A stretch of 64,000 bases of DNA from Maribacter halichondriae. Lineage in GTDB: Bacteria; Bacteroidota; Bacteroidia; Flavobacteriales; Flavobacteriaceae. Every line of letters begins with the position of its first letter. Positions within the stretch are counted from its first letter, which is position 1. Under the pieces are notes generated by a model, which was not told where the DNA came from, did no database searches, and saw only the letters and a program-made list of their open reading frames with translations. Shown one piece after another: positions 8,133-16,954 of this stretch. A program made the translations under genes and the position numbers. The stretch covers positions 62,001 through 126,000 of the forward strand of contig NZ_CP107030.1 in NCBI RefSeq assembly GCF_027474825.1. Direction: 5' to 3'.

Positions 8133-9440
8133 TCACTCAAAAGTGACCGTGGCTGTTTCGGCTGAGGTTTTAGACAAATTCTGTTTATCGTCATAAATAC
8201 TGGCAACAATTTCCCTTAAATCTGGAATCACTGTTTTTGCCAATGGGGAGTTACTGTTCATCAACACGCAAATACCCAAATCATCATCCGGAAAGACCGC
8301 AATTTCATTCCTGAAATGATTTACGCTTCCTCCGTGGTGCCAGACGGTTTCTTCCGCTTTTGTAGTTAAATCTTCAAATCGATGAATCCGCCATCCAAAA
8401 CCATAGTGCGATGAAAGGTGACCCGGCCACTTTTTGTAATATTTACGGCCGATATTAATATCCACTCTTGGTTCAAAAGCTTCCGCTAAGGCTGTTTTAT
8501 CCATCACTTCGGGGTTGTGTCCCAACAAAAAACGCATCCATTTGGCCATGTCCAAGGCACTGGCATTGATACCTCCGGCAGCAATGGCATTGTGATAGCT
8601 ATCGGTCAATTTGGTGCTTTTCCACCCTCTTCGGCTTCGTACATGAGGCATGGAAATATTGTCGGACTGCAGTAAAGTTTCGTAGTCCGTGGTGGCGGTA
8701 TGCATTCCTAAAGGTTTGAAAAAGCGGTTTTGAAATAGTTCGGCGATTCCGTCACCCGTCGCCTTTTTCATGATCGTTGCACTAAGCGCGAACATGGCAT
8801 TTTGATAGCTATACATTGTACCGGGTTCACTGATGGGTTTAACTTCAGTAAACTTTTTGGCAATCTTATCCAAGGAAACTCCCGCGTCGACCAGATTGGT
8901 AAAACTGTGGTAGGGTGTACCCGAGGTATGTGATAAAATAATGGCCAGCGTAATTTTATCCGTGTTGTTTTGGTCTCCCAAATGAAATTCTGGGATATAA
9001 TCACTGACCTTATCGTCCCAATTTAATTTGCCTTCATTTTTTAAATCGGCGGCCAACACTCCGGTAAACCCTTTTGATAGGGATCCCAATCGAAAAATGG
9101 TTTCCCCATCGACCTTTTTCTTGGCATCGATGCTTCTTTTTCCGAATCCTTCAAAAAGTATAATGGAATCTCCTTGCACGATGCTAACCCCGGCACCAAC
9201 GATATCTCCCGCAGCAATAGCTTTTTTAAAATAGGCCTGTACCGCCGTTCGTAGTTTTTGCTTTTTTAAATGGAACTCCCGTTCCCATGCGATATCGATA
9301 GCCGATTTCTTGGAATCGACATTCGAACTATAATCTTCGGAGTGAGCCGCGATTTGAGGTTCGGAATTGCTCAAAGCGGTTAGCATAAAGAACGAAAAAA
9401 TCAGAAGTGCGACAACTGCCAAGATTTTAAATCGCTGCAT
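8133..9440 (-). CDS. Serine hydrolase, class C beta-lactamase / CubicO type
   Basis: A 435-residue exported serine hydrolase of the beta-lactamase-related family (peptidase S12 type). A hydrophobic signal segment covers residues 5-24. The catalytic tetrad region SLSK places nucleophile Ser120 and Lys123, the second motif YQN lies near residue 212, and a C-terminal HHGGSVNHF matches the third motif. Proteins of this family act as D-aminopeptidases, esterases or peptidoglycan carboxypeptidases; beta-lactamase activity cannot be assumed. The ATG at 9440 starts directly at the signal peptide. It converges on the GH10 gene across about 135 bases in which I see no feature. Confidence 0.9.
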   Translation of the reverse strand: MQRFKILAVVALLIFSFFMLTALSNSEPQIAAHSEDYSSNVDSKKSAIDIAWEREFHLKKQKLRTAVQAYFKKAIAAGDIVGAGVSIVQGDSIILFEGFGKRSIDAKKKVDGETIFRLGSLSKGFTGVLAADLKNEGKLNWDDKVSDYIPEFHLGDQNNTDKITLAIILSHTSGTPYHSFTNLVDAGVSLDKIAKKFTEVKPISEPGTMYSYQNAMFALSATIMKKATGDGIAELFQNRFFKPLGMHTATTDYETLLQSDNISMPHVRSRRGWKSTKLTDSYHNAIAAGGINASALDMAKWMRFLLGHNPEVMDKTALAEAFEPRVDINIGRKYYKKWPGHLSSHYGFGWRIHRFEDLTTKAEETVWHHGGSVNHFRNEIAVFPDDDLGICVLMNSNSPLAKTVIPDLREIVASIYDDKQNLSKTSAETATVTFE

Positions 9441-9582
9441 AGGTTAAGTTTTGTTTGGTTTTGGCGAGTGGTTCATTATGGGACGAAAATAACCACCTAA
9501 AGATATAAACGCCTAATTTTATCTAATATTTCACAATTTTTTATGATGTTACACTCTCATTCTTAAACAGTATTTCAAACTA

Positions 9583-9933
9583 ATGCCCAAAACCCAGTAC
9601 CAAATTTATGTGGTAGAGCTCCACAAAAAGGTATTTACCGAAAACAGGAAGTTCCGGGAAGCGAATCCACAGTTCAACGGGGTGCTAGAATGCCTCTATG
9701 TCGGTATGACCAGTAAAACGCCCAAAGAACGTTTCGAGCAACATAAAAAGGGTGCGTTGAGCAAAAAGGGACACAATTTATCTTCGAGTATCGTCAAGAA
9801 ATACGGTGGTTATCTGCGTCCTAGCCTTTACAACCATATCCCCCCGATGAGTTCGCGCGCGGAAGCCCTAAAAATGGAAGAAAAATTGGCTTTGGAACTT
9901 CGGCGGAAGCGCTATGCGGTTTGGTTTAACTGA
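9583..9933 (+). CDS. Small GIY-YIG-like protein
   Basis: A 116-residue protein resembling a stand-alone GIY-YIG nuclease domain: IYVVEL near residue 8 takes the place of GIY, and LYVGMTSKTPKERFEQHK at about 38-55 matches YIG plus the following Arg and His of the fold. A Glu in KMEEKLALEL near residue 102 could be the metal-binding Glu. The inserted segment between the first two motifs is longer than usual, so activity is uncertain. A single gene, convergent with carB across a strong hairpin repeat. Confidence 0.65.
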   Translation: MPKTQYQIYVVELHKKVFTENRKFREANPQFNGVLECLYVGMTSKTPKERFEQHKKGALSKKGHNLSSSIVKKYGGYLRPSLYNHIPPMSSRAEALKMEEKLALELRRKRYAVWFN

Positions 9934-10019
9934 ACCTGCTGCGCAGGTAAATTCCAAGCACCAAATTCCAAATCCCATTTAATTTATTCTTGGGGTTTGG
10001 AATTTGTTTATTGGAATTT
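9934..10019. terminator. Hairpin plus TTGGAATTT repeat, copy B, between convergent genes
   Basis: A small hairpin (ACCTGC 9934-9939, GCAGGT 9943-9948) is followed by a long bipartite stem. AAATTCCAA (9949-9957) pairs with TTGGAATTT (10011-10019), and the AAATTCCAAATCCC region at 9963-9976 pairs with the GGGTTTGGAATTT region at 9993-10005. It separates the convergent GIY-YIG and carB genes and ends in a T-run, so it probably terminates both transcripts. It is the most complete copy of this dispersed repeat. Confidence 0.7.
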
Positions 10020-12870
10020 TTATTTCGATAGGTACATCTTACGACGATGGTACAGTTCGTAAAATTGATCATCCTTTAGATCATCGATAAAGAGAATGCT
10101 CTCGCCTGTACTTTTCATTTCAGGGCCCAAATTCTTGTTTACATTCGGGAACTTGTTGAACGAGAACACAGGTTGTTTGATTGCAAAACCTTCCAATTGC
10201 GGATTGAATTTAAAATCTTTTACCTTTTTCGCTCCCAACATTACTTTAGTCGCGTAATTGACATACGGCTCTTTATAGGCTTTCGATATAAAAGGAACGG
10301 TACGCGATGCCCTAGGGTTGGCCTCGATGATATAGACTATATCGTCTTTAATGGCGAACTGTATATTAATGAGTCCTACTGTTCTAAGCGCCAACGCAAT
10401 CGTCTTTGTGTGATCTTTTATCTGCTGCATTACAAATTCACCAAGATTGAATGGAGGCAGCGTCGCATTGGAATCACCGGAATGAATACCGCAAGGTTCA
10501 ATGTGCTCCATAATACCGATAATATAGATGTCCTCACCGTCGCATATGGCATCTGCTTCAGCCTCTATGGCACCGTCCAAATAATGGTCTAAAAGTAGTT
10601 TGTTGTTCGGTATGCTTCGAAGAAGTCCGACTACGGTAGCTTCCAACTCTTCTTTGTTGATCACAATTTTCATCCCTTGACCTCCCAATACATAAGAAGG
10701 TCGCACCAACAACGGAAATCCGAGTTCATCGGAGAGTTGCAAAGCTTCTTCCGCAGTTTCCGCTGTACCAAATTCAGGATACGGAATATCGTTTTCCTTT
10801 AACAATTCGGAAAAACTTCCACGATCTTCGGCCAAATCGAGTGCTTGATAACTGGTGCCAATAATCTTGATACCATATTTATCTAACTTTTCAGCCAGTT
10901 TTAAAGCAGTCTGTCCACCCAACTGCACAATAACGCCTTCGGGTTTTTCGTGACGGATGATGTCGTAGATATGTTCCCAAAAAACGGGTTCAAAATACAG
11001 CTTATCCGCTGTGTCAAAATCAGTGGAAACGGTTTCGGGGTTGCAATTAATCATAATGGTCTCGTACCCACATTCGGCTGCGGCCAATACGCCGTGTACA
11101 CAACAATAGTCAAACTCGATGCCCTGCCCGATTCGGTTCGGCCCAGAACCTAGTACGACGATTTTCTTGCGGTCGGTCACTATGCTGTCGTTCTCTACAT
11201 ACCGCTCTCCTTCCGCAGTCTCTATCTCCGCCTCAAAGGTAGAATAATAATATGGCGTCATCGCCTTGAACTCCGCAGCGCAGGTATCGACAAGTTTATA
11301 GACCCTATTTACGCCCATTTCAACACGCTTGTCGTAGACCTCACTTTCGTAGCAGTCCAACATAAAAGCGATCTGGCGGTCGGCAAAACCTTTTGCTTGG
11401 CCTCTAACATCAATTCTTTTGATAGGGAGCCAATCGCATATTTCGATATTTCTTTTTCAAGATTGTGAAGCTCTTCATATTGGCGCAAGAACCACATATC
11501 GATTTTGGTTATATCATGTATGCGACTCAAGGGAATTCCCATCTGAATCGCATCATAGATAACGAAAACCCGATCCCAACCAGGTATTTTCAACTTTTGA
11601 AGAACTTGGTTGTAATCTTTGAGTCCTTTTCCATCGGCACCTAGTCCGTTTCTATTGATTTCCAACGATTGTGTGGCCTTGTGAAGTGCTTCCTGAAAAG
11701 AACGTCCGATACCCATAACCTCGCCGACCGATTTCATTTGAAGCCCAAGGGTCGTATCGGAACCTACGAATTTATCAAAATTCCATCGCGGTATCTTTAC
11801 TATTACATAATCTAAAGTAGGTTCGAACAATGCGGATGTTGATTTGGTAATCTGGTTGTCCAATTCATCCAAATGATAGCCAATGGCCAATTTGGAAGCT
11901 ATTTTCGCAATCGGATATCCCGTAGCCTTTGATGCCAAAGCCGAAGAGCGGGAAACCCGTGGATTGATCTCTATGGCGATAATATCTTCTTTCTCATCAG
12001 GACTGACCGCAAATTGCACATTACATCCCCCCGCAAAGTCACCGATACTGCGCATCATATGAATGGCCATGTCACGCATTCTTTGATAGGTTCTATCGGA
12101 AAGCGTCATCGCAGGGGCAACAGTTATGGAGTCACCTGTATGAATGCCCATGGGGTCCATATTTTCGATAGCACAGATAATTACTACGTTATCGTTTTTA
12201 TCCCGTAGTAATTCCAGCTCATATTCTTTCCAGCCCATCATCGCCTTATCAATCATCACTTCGTGAATTGGTGATATTTCGAGTCCGCGACTTAAGAGTT
12301 CGTCAAAATCCTCTTTTCTGTAAACGATGGAAGCACCTGCACCACCAAGTGTGTACGAAGCACGAACGCATAGGGGAAACCGAATTCTTGAGCAATTTCT
12401 TTCCCTTTTAAAAAGGAAGTTGCTGTGGCCTGCGGTGCCATACCGACTCCGATTTTCATCATCAGCTCCCTGAACTTCTCGCGATCTTCAGTTATGTTGA
12501 TCGCATCGATATCCACACCGATAATTTCAACACCAAAATCTTCCCAAATACCTTTTTCATCGGCTTCGATACAAAGGTTTAAAGCCGTTTGCCCACCCAT
12601 CGTTGGTAATACAGCATCAATTTGAGGATGTTCTTTTAAGATTTGTATCAGGGATTTAGTGTTTAACGGTTTCAAGTAAATATGGTCGGCCATAACCGGG
12701 TCGGTCATGATCGTTGCCGGATTACTATTGATCAGAATGGTTTCTATACCATCTTCTTTTAAGCTTCGCAAGGCCTGTGAACCCGCATAATCAAATTCGC
12801 ATGCTTGACCAATGACAATGGGGCCAGAACCAATTATCAAAATCGACTTTAAATCCTTTCTTTTCGGCAT
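10020..12870 (-). CDS. carB: Carbamoyl-phosphate synthase large subunit, frame broken twice
   Basis: Makes carbamoyl phosphate from bicarbonate, ammonia (from CarA) and two ATP for pyrimidine and arginine synthesis. The reconstructed protein is 950 residues with two homologous ATP-grasp halves: [19 protein letters not shown] starts the first, and [18 protein letters not shown] starts the second. It lacks the long C-terminal MGS-like regulatory domain of the enterobacterial enzyme. The frame breaks at G4 12373-12376 and T4 11391-11394; adding one base at each restores [12 protein letters not shown] and [12 protein letters not shown], both strong family matches. Two breaks in a core gene argue for sequencing error. 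No carA lies nearby. Confidence 0.95.
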
Positions 12871-12920
12871 TTTAATGTATTTGTGTAAGTGTTAATGAGT
12901 AACGAAGTATTACCATTTGG

Positions 12921-12957
12921 ACAAAAAAAGGTGCTACTTTCAGAAAAGTAACACCTT
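12921..12957 (-). terminator. rpmH terminator
   Basis: Read on the minus strand, a 13-base stem (12945-12957 pairing with 12928-12940, with one G-U pair) is followed by seven T. It lies 25 bases after the rpmH stop codon and before the carB start at 12870, so it probably separates the two transcripts. Confidence 0.85.
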
Positions 12958-12981
12958 GAATATTTATAAAATTTTCAATCA

Positions 12982-13149
12982 TTATTTTTTGTGTCTCGGC
13001 TCAGAGGATACGGATAGTTTTTTTCTTCCTTTCGCTCTTCTTCGAGCAAGAACTTTTCGGCCGCTTACGGTTGCCATACGTTCTCTAAAACCATGCTTGT
13101 TTCTTCTCTTGCGTTTTGACGGCTGATATGTTCTTTTCTGTCCGGGCAT
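12982..13149 (-). CDS. rpmH: 50S ribosomal protein L34
   Basis: A 55-residue basic ribosomal protein that begins [20 protein letters not shown] and continues [22 protein letters not shown], the full L34 signature. The C-terminus, [11 protein letters not shown], is slightly longer than in E. coli. It has its own consensus promoter (13207-13237) and a rho-independent terminator (12921-12957), so it is probably monocistronic. No dnaA or rnpA is adjacent, which is usual in Bacteroidota. Confidence 0.97.
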   Translation of the reverse strand: MPGQKRTYQPSKRKRRNKHGFRERMATVSGRKVLARRRAKGRKKLSVSSEPRHKK

Positions 13150-13206
13150 TTTTTAATCCTTTTCGTTGTTTTAGCCTGATGCGGTTTCATCCGCAAAATC
13201 TGGGCG

Positions 13207-13237
13207 CAAATATACGAAGAGTTTTTGCTCTGGCAAA
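13207..13237 (-). promoter_or_regulatory. rpmH promoter, Bacteroidota consensus
   Basis: On the minus strand TTTG (complement of 13234-13237) and TATATTTG (complement of 13207-13214) are separated by exactly 19 bases. This matches the Bacteroidota housekeeping sigma consensus TTTG-N19-21-TAnnTTTG perfectly. It lies about 58 bases upstream of the rpmH start. Confidence 0.85.
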
Positions 13238-13293
13238 TGGATTTAAAAAAATATTTTTCAACACCGTATTTAGTGGGGCTTAATGGTTTTTAC

Positions 13294-13301
13294 TACTTTT
13301 G
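13294..13301 (+). promoter_or_regulatory. Probable -7 box for the DUF6263 gene
   Basis: TACTTTTG fits TAnnTTTG and lies 36 bases before the ATG at 13338. The -33 region (TTTA at 13269-13272) is only a partial match with 21-base spacing, so the assignment is moderate. Confidence 0.5.
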
Positions 13302-13337
13302 CCACAGCAATTTTCAAGGCCTAAAAAACCACACATT

Positions 13338-14222
13338 ATGAGATATTTTGTAGCATTGACCTTTTTATTTTTGACATCGGCCCTGGTCTTTTCTCAAACA
13401 AAATTGCAATACGATCTTGAGAAGAATTCTGTTTTTGAGATTCAACAACGAGCAGAGCAAATCATTACCCAAGAATTGGACGGTGCCACCCACGAACTCA
13501 ATAACGTCATAGATGGCATATTGGAATTCAAGGTGCTTGGGGAAGTCGATGGCACTTACGAGATTGCGCTTACCTTTAAAGACCTAAATCTAAAAATGAC
13601 CTCTAGTATTCAGGGAGAATTGATGAATGTCAAGGCCAAGGATACCACCAAAGGAGATATGCAGTCCAAAATCTTCAACAGTTTATTGGACAATCCTGTT
13701 TCACTGATCTTAGCGAAGACAGGAGATATTCTTGAGGTGAAGGGTGGCGACAGTCTCGTTGCCAAAATGGCCCAAGCATCGGGCCTGGAAGATGATTTTT
13801 CGCTGAACATGATGAAAGCCAATCTTGAAAAGGAGTTCGGCTCCGAGGCATTATCGAACAATTACAAACAAATGACTTTTATTTATTCTCCCGAAGCGGT
13901 TCAAGTGGGTGACAGTTGGCAAAATGAATATATGGGGAAACTTAATGCAAAAAATACGTGGATGTTGACCGAACTGAATAAGGAAAAAGTAGACATTAGC
14001 GGCACGGCCGATGTTGTTATGCTTGTGGAAGAACCTGCCACTACGATGAAACTTAACGGCACTCAAGACACTAAAATTATGGCCGATCTGACTACGGGAT
14101 TTATTCAAAAAATGACCGTGACCGGAACTTCAACTGGCACCTCAACAATGGCTCAAATGGGAGATGCCGAAATTCCTACGACCATAAAATCAACGATTAC
14201 CTACGAATTAATCAAAGAATAA
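13338..14222 (+). CDS. DUF6263-like exported protein
   Basis: A 294-residue protein with a clear signal peptide (MRYFVALTFLFLTSALVFSQ). The rest is beta-rich with repeated Gly-Thr-containing strands, and I take it for the DUF6263 family, which has no known activity. The longer frame from 13299 would include the promoter region, so the ATG at 13338 is used. It is followed after 10 bases by a small TPR protein, probably in the same transcript. No catalytic motif is visible. Confidence 0.75.
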   Translation: MRYFVALTFLFLTSALVFSQTKLQYDLEKNSVFEIQQRAEQIITQELDGATHELNNVIDGILEFKVLGEVDGTYEIALTFKDLNLKMTSSIQGELMNVKAKDTTKGDMQSKIFNSLLDNPVSLILAKTGDILEVKGGDSLVAKMAQASGLEDDFSLNMMKANLEKEFGSEALSNNYKQMTFIYSPEAVQVGDSWQNEYMGKLNAKNTWMLTELNKEKVDISGTADVVMLVEEPATTMKLNGTQDTKIMADLTTGFIQKMTVTGTSTGTSTMAQMGDAEIPTTIKSTITYELIKE

Positions 14223-14232
14223 AATAACCATC

Positions 14233-14748
14233 ATGTTCAACAAGAATATCAAATTAATACTAGCAGGACTTATTATTTTCTATGCAGGATATCAATTTGT
14301 TGAAGGAAATATCGGCAATGGCATCGCCCTTATATTTCTTTCATTGATCTTTATCTTTTTATACTTCAGGAACGAAATGATATTGTTGGCATTTCTGCGC
14401 ATGCGGAAACAAGACATGGAAGGCACCCAAAAATGGTTGGACAAGATCAAAAACCCAGAAGCGGCATTGGTCACAAAACAGCAAGGATATTATAATTATC
14501 TACATGGAATTCTGCACTCCCAAAAAAACCTGACACAGGCTGAAAAATACTTCAAAAAAGCCCTGAAACTAGGGTTAACGATGGACTATGATGTCGCCAT
14601 GGCCAAGTTGAGCCTTGCCGGTATTGCCATGCAGAAACGTCGTAAACGTGAAGCGACCACTTTACTTAACGAAGCCAAAAAGTTGGATAAGAACAATATG
14701 CTGACAGAGCAGATCAAGATGATGCAGCAGCAGATGAAAAAAATCTGA
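14233..14748 (+). CDS. Membrane-anchored TPR-like protein
   Basis: A 171-residue protein with two closely spaced membrane segments (about residues 6-24 and 28-46), followed by a cytosolic helical region. YYNYLHGILHSQKNLTQAEKYFKKALKLG at about 88-116 is a recognisable TPR unit, and a second helical pair follows to the end. TPR modules usually bind other proteins; the partner is unknown. It is 10 bases downstream of the DUF6263 gene. Confidence 0.7.
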   Translation: MFNKNIKLILAGLIIFYAGYQFVEGNIGNGIALIFLSLIFIFLYFRNEMILLAFLRMRKQDMEGTQKWLDKIKNPEAALVTKQQGYYNYLHGILHSQKNLTQAEKYFKKALKLGLTMDYDVAMAKLSLAGIAMQKRRKREATTLLNEAKKLDKNNMLTEQIKMMQQQMKKI

Positions 14749-14785
14749 GCGAAGTAAAAGACCTCGCCCAGATTTTTAAATGCTC

Positions 14786-14836
14786 AAATTCCAAAACGCA
14801 CTTGTTGGAATTTGGAATTTATTTTTATTGGAATTT
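14786..14836. terminator. TTGGAATTT repeat, copy C, between convergent genes
   Basis: AAATTCCAA (14786-14794) can pair with TTGGAATTT at 14805-14813, 14812-14820 or 14828-14836. The element lies between the TPR gene and the lytic transglycosylase gene, which converge, so it probably acts as a terminator. It is related to copies at 5053-5133, 9949-10019 and 59099-59145. Confidence 0.6.
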
Positions 14837-14838
14837 TA

Positions 14839-15783
14839 TTACTTATAGTATCCCTTATTCGGAATCTCGATTACATAGGTCTTTCCTGAACTATTGTTCA
14901 AGTGTGGTTCGCGCAACCAAGGATTGTGTCGTTTTAGTATTTTGTAGTTGATCTCGTATTTCTGGGCATAATCGGCGAAACTTAGTACGGGTTCGTTCAG
15001 CTCCACTTTAAAAGTAGGAACAGAACTATAGAGGTCTTCTTTCTCGACATCGAATCCATACTTTTCGGGATGGCTCAATATTTCCTTAATGGCCATAATA
15101 CGAAAAAGATATCTTCCGGTCTCTTCTCCCAATAATAAATCATAATAATTTTCAACCTGCTGTACGCCGATATATTTGTCAATGTTACCGGTTCCGGTAT
15201 TGTAGGCCGCAGCGGTCAAAGTCCAATTTCCATACTTTTCTTTGTACTTGTTCAAATATCGGCAAGCCACTTCGGTCGATTTTTCAAGATGGTACCGTTC
15301 GTCAACATTGTTGTTGATCTCCAAACCGTATTCCTTCCCGGTTGCTTTCATAATCTGCCAAAAACCGGTAGCCCCTGCATGGGAAACCACATTCTGGAGT
15401 CCGCTTTCGGCGACCGCCAGATATTTAAAATCATCCGGCACCCCATTTTTGGCCAAAATAGGTTCGATAATAGGAAAGTACTTATGTGCACGCTTCATCA
15501 AAAGCAATGCGTTTGACTGCCAATAGGTGTTTACCAAAAACTCCCGATCCACACGTTCCATGATTTCGGGATCGTCTTGTGGCACCTTTTCTCCAGCGAA
15601 GTTCAGATCTTCAGGAATGTCGATTGCCGATATACGATATCCTTCCGCCACATTTTTTTCTACATCGTTCTCCATCTTATCCGAATTTTCCTGTGGTTCA
15701 AGGTTGTTCTGAACGGCAAACACCAAGGTGCTTATCACAAAAAAGACGCCTAAGAGCATCAAAATATTCTTTAAAATCTTCAT
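14839..15783 (-). CDS. Lytic transglycosylase, SLT type
   Basis: A 314-residue murein hydrolase that should cleave the MurNAc-GlcNAc bond with 1,6-anhydro product formation. An N-terminal signal or anchor segment spans residues 5-24. The SLT domain starts near 105 and contains the catalytic Glu126 in VAESG, GATGFWQIM near 140, and AAYNTGTGNIDKYI near 193. A C-terminal region (SFADYAQKYEINYKILKRHNPWL) resembles a LysM peptidoglycan-binding unit. The architecture is that of MltD-like enzymes with one LysM. The ATG at 15783 starts at the signal sequence. Confidence 0.9.
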   Translation of the reverse strand: MKILKNILMLLGVFFVISTLVFAVQNNLEPQENSDKMENDVEKNVAEGYRISAIDIPEDLNFAGEKVPQDDPEIMERVDREFLVNTYWQSNALLLMKRAHKYFPIIEPILAKNGVPDDFKYLAVAESGLQNVVSHAGATGFWQIMKATGKEYGLEINNNVDERYHLEKSTEVACRYLNKYKEKYGNWTLTAAAYNTGTGNIDKYIGVQQVENYYDLLLGEETGRYLFRIMAIKEILSHPEKYGFDVEKEDLYSSVPTFKVELNEPVLSFADYAQKYEINYKILKRHNPWLREPHLNNSSGKTYVIEIPNKGYYK

Positions 15784-15832
15784 AACTTAAAATTTATTCC
15801 TATCTAAATATAAAGGTAGTATTACAACTCAC

Positions 15833-16495
15833 TTATTCCAAAATAATTGTGGGCAGGTGTTCATTAAACCATTTTGAACGATGAATGATCATCGTATGGG
15901 TTCCATTTTTTACTTTGATACAGTCTTCTATGTAACTTATTGGAAAAACGGCATCTTTATCCCCATGAATATGTACAAGACAATCCTGGCATTCAGATTG
16001 GTTCCAATTCACGATTTGATCGATGGACCAATCAATATAGTATTTATCGCGAATGGACAAGTATTCTTCATACAGCTCCAACCGTTTGGTTACCGTTTCG
16101 CCAAAAGCATATTTGGCCAAAAGCTCGACATTGTTGACTAAGCCCGTTGGCAGTAGTTTATGTGCTTTGGTGTACTTCGCAAACTGCATTTTTTTCGGAA
16201 GTTCGGCGGTCTTCTTAACGCTCGATACCACTATTATTTTTTTTACGGGCCTGAGTTTGGCCATTTCCTGCACCAACATTCCGCCAAATGAAACGCCGAG
16301 CAACACGGGGTTTTCATGTTTAATATTTTTGTTCATGACCGACGCGTACTCCGCAAGGGACATGTTTTTATCAGGAACGAACCATTCGAGCAAATGCTGT
16401 TCAAAAGTTTCGGTTGGAAGTTTTATGTTTTTAAATATAGATGGGTTCGCCGCCATTCCCGGCATTAGGTAAACATGTGTCTTTTTATGGGTCAT
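15833..16495 (-). CDS. Alpha/beta hydrolase
   Basis: A 220-residue cytosolic alpha/beta-fold hydrolase. The nucleophile elbow GVSFGG places Ser69, DKDAVFP near 180 likely supplies the acid, and GTHTMIIH near 200 supplies the catalytic His. LMPGMAANPSIF near residue 10 forms the oxyanion region. The frame is open to 16573, but the ATG at 16495 gives a normal N-terminus. The substrate cannot be inferred. It lies 49 bases upstream of the lytic transglycosylase start on the same strand. Confidence 0.8.
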   Translation of the reverse strand: MTHKKTHVYLMPGMAANPSIFKNIKLPTETFEQHLLEWFVPDKNMSLAEYASVMNKNIKHENPVLLGVSFGGMLVQEMAKLRPVKKIIVVSSVKKTAELPKKMQFAKYTKAHKLLPTGLVNNVELLAKYAFGETVTKRLELYEEYLSIRDKYYIDWSIDQIVNWNQSECQDCLVHIHGDKDAVFPISYIEDCIKVKNGTHTMIIHRSKWFNEHLPTIILE

Positions 16496-16660
16496 ACGAC
16501 GAAACGCTGTGATATTCTTAGGAAAAACGTAATTTTTTTTTACTTTTGTACCAGTTGCAGGAATTACCCACAAATTTCGGCATATGCTGTAAAAGTAGCC
16601 AATTACGATCAGGGAACGTCGTAATTTTTTTGTCTAAGACCAATTTTAAAATCACACTAT

Positions 16661-16954
16661 ATGAATGAAGTAGAAATTAAGGACAACAGTTTCTTGCGCC
16701 AATTTGAAACTAGGGTCGATGGACATTTAGCGAAGATTGAGTATTCATCGCAAGAGCGTAAAGTATTTTTGACCAAATTGGTCATTCCTGAAGAAATTAC
16801 CAGGGAAGGGTTTAGAGAAGATTTCATCAAATCCGTTCTTCACGTCATTCAAGAGAACAACCAACGTGTAGTTCCAACAAGTCCGCAAATTGCGGGATTT
16901 TTAAGGAAAAACCGACAGTACAAAGAAATGTTACCCGTGGGTATACGTATCTGA
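16661..16954 (+). CDS. Small GNAT-type N-acetyltransferase-like protein
   Basis: A 97-residue protein of the short GNAT-related family (Acetyltransf_CG type, about 90-100 residues). It begins with a beta-hairpin FETRVDGHLAKIEYSSQERKVFLTKLVIPEE and ends with a helix and QIAGFLRKNRQYKEM, the usual shape of these single-domain proteins. The exact substrate is unknown for the family. It is a single gene with its own terminator at 16974-17000. Confidence 0.75.
   Translation: MNEVEIKDNSFLRQFETRVDGHLAKIEYSSQERKVFLTKLVIPEEITREGFREDFIKSVLHVIQENNQRVVPTSPQIAGFLRKNRQYKEMLPVGIRI

Noticed and set aside
10020-12870. carB as a pseudogene or as three separate genes
   Set aside because: All parts match one CarB without gaps after adding two single bases, and the gene is a core biosynthetic gene.
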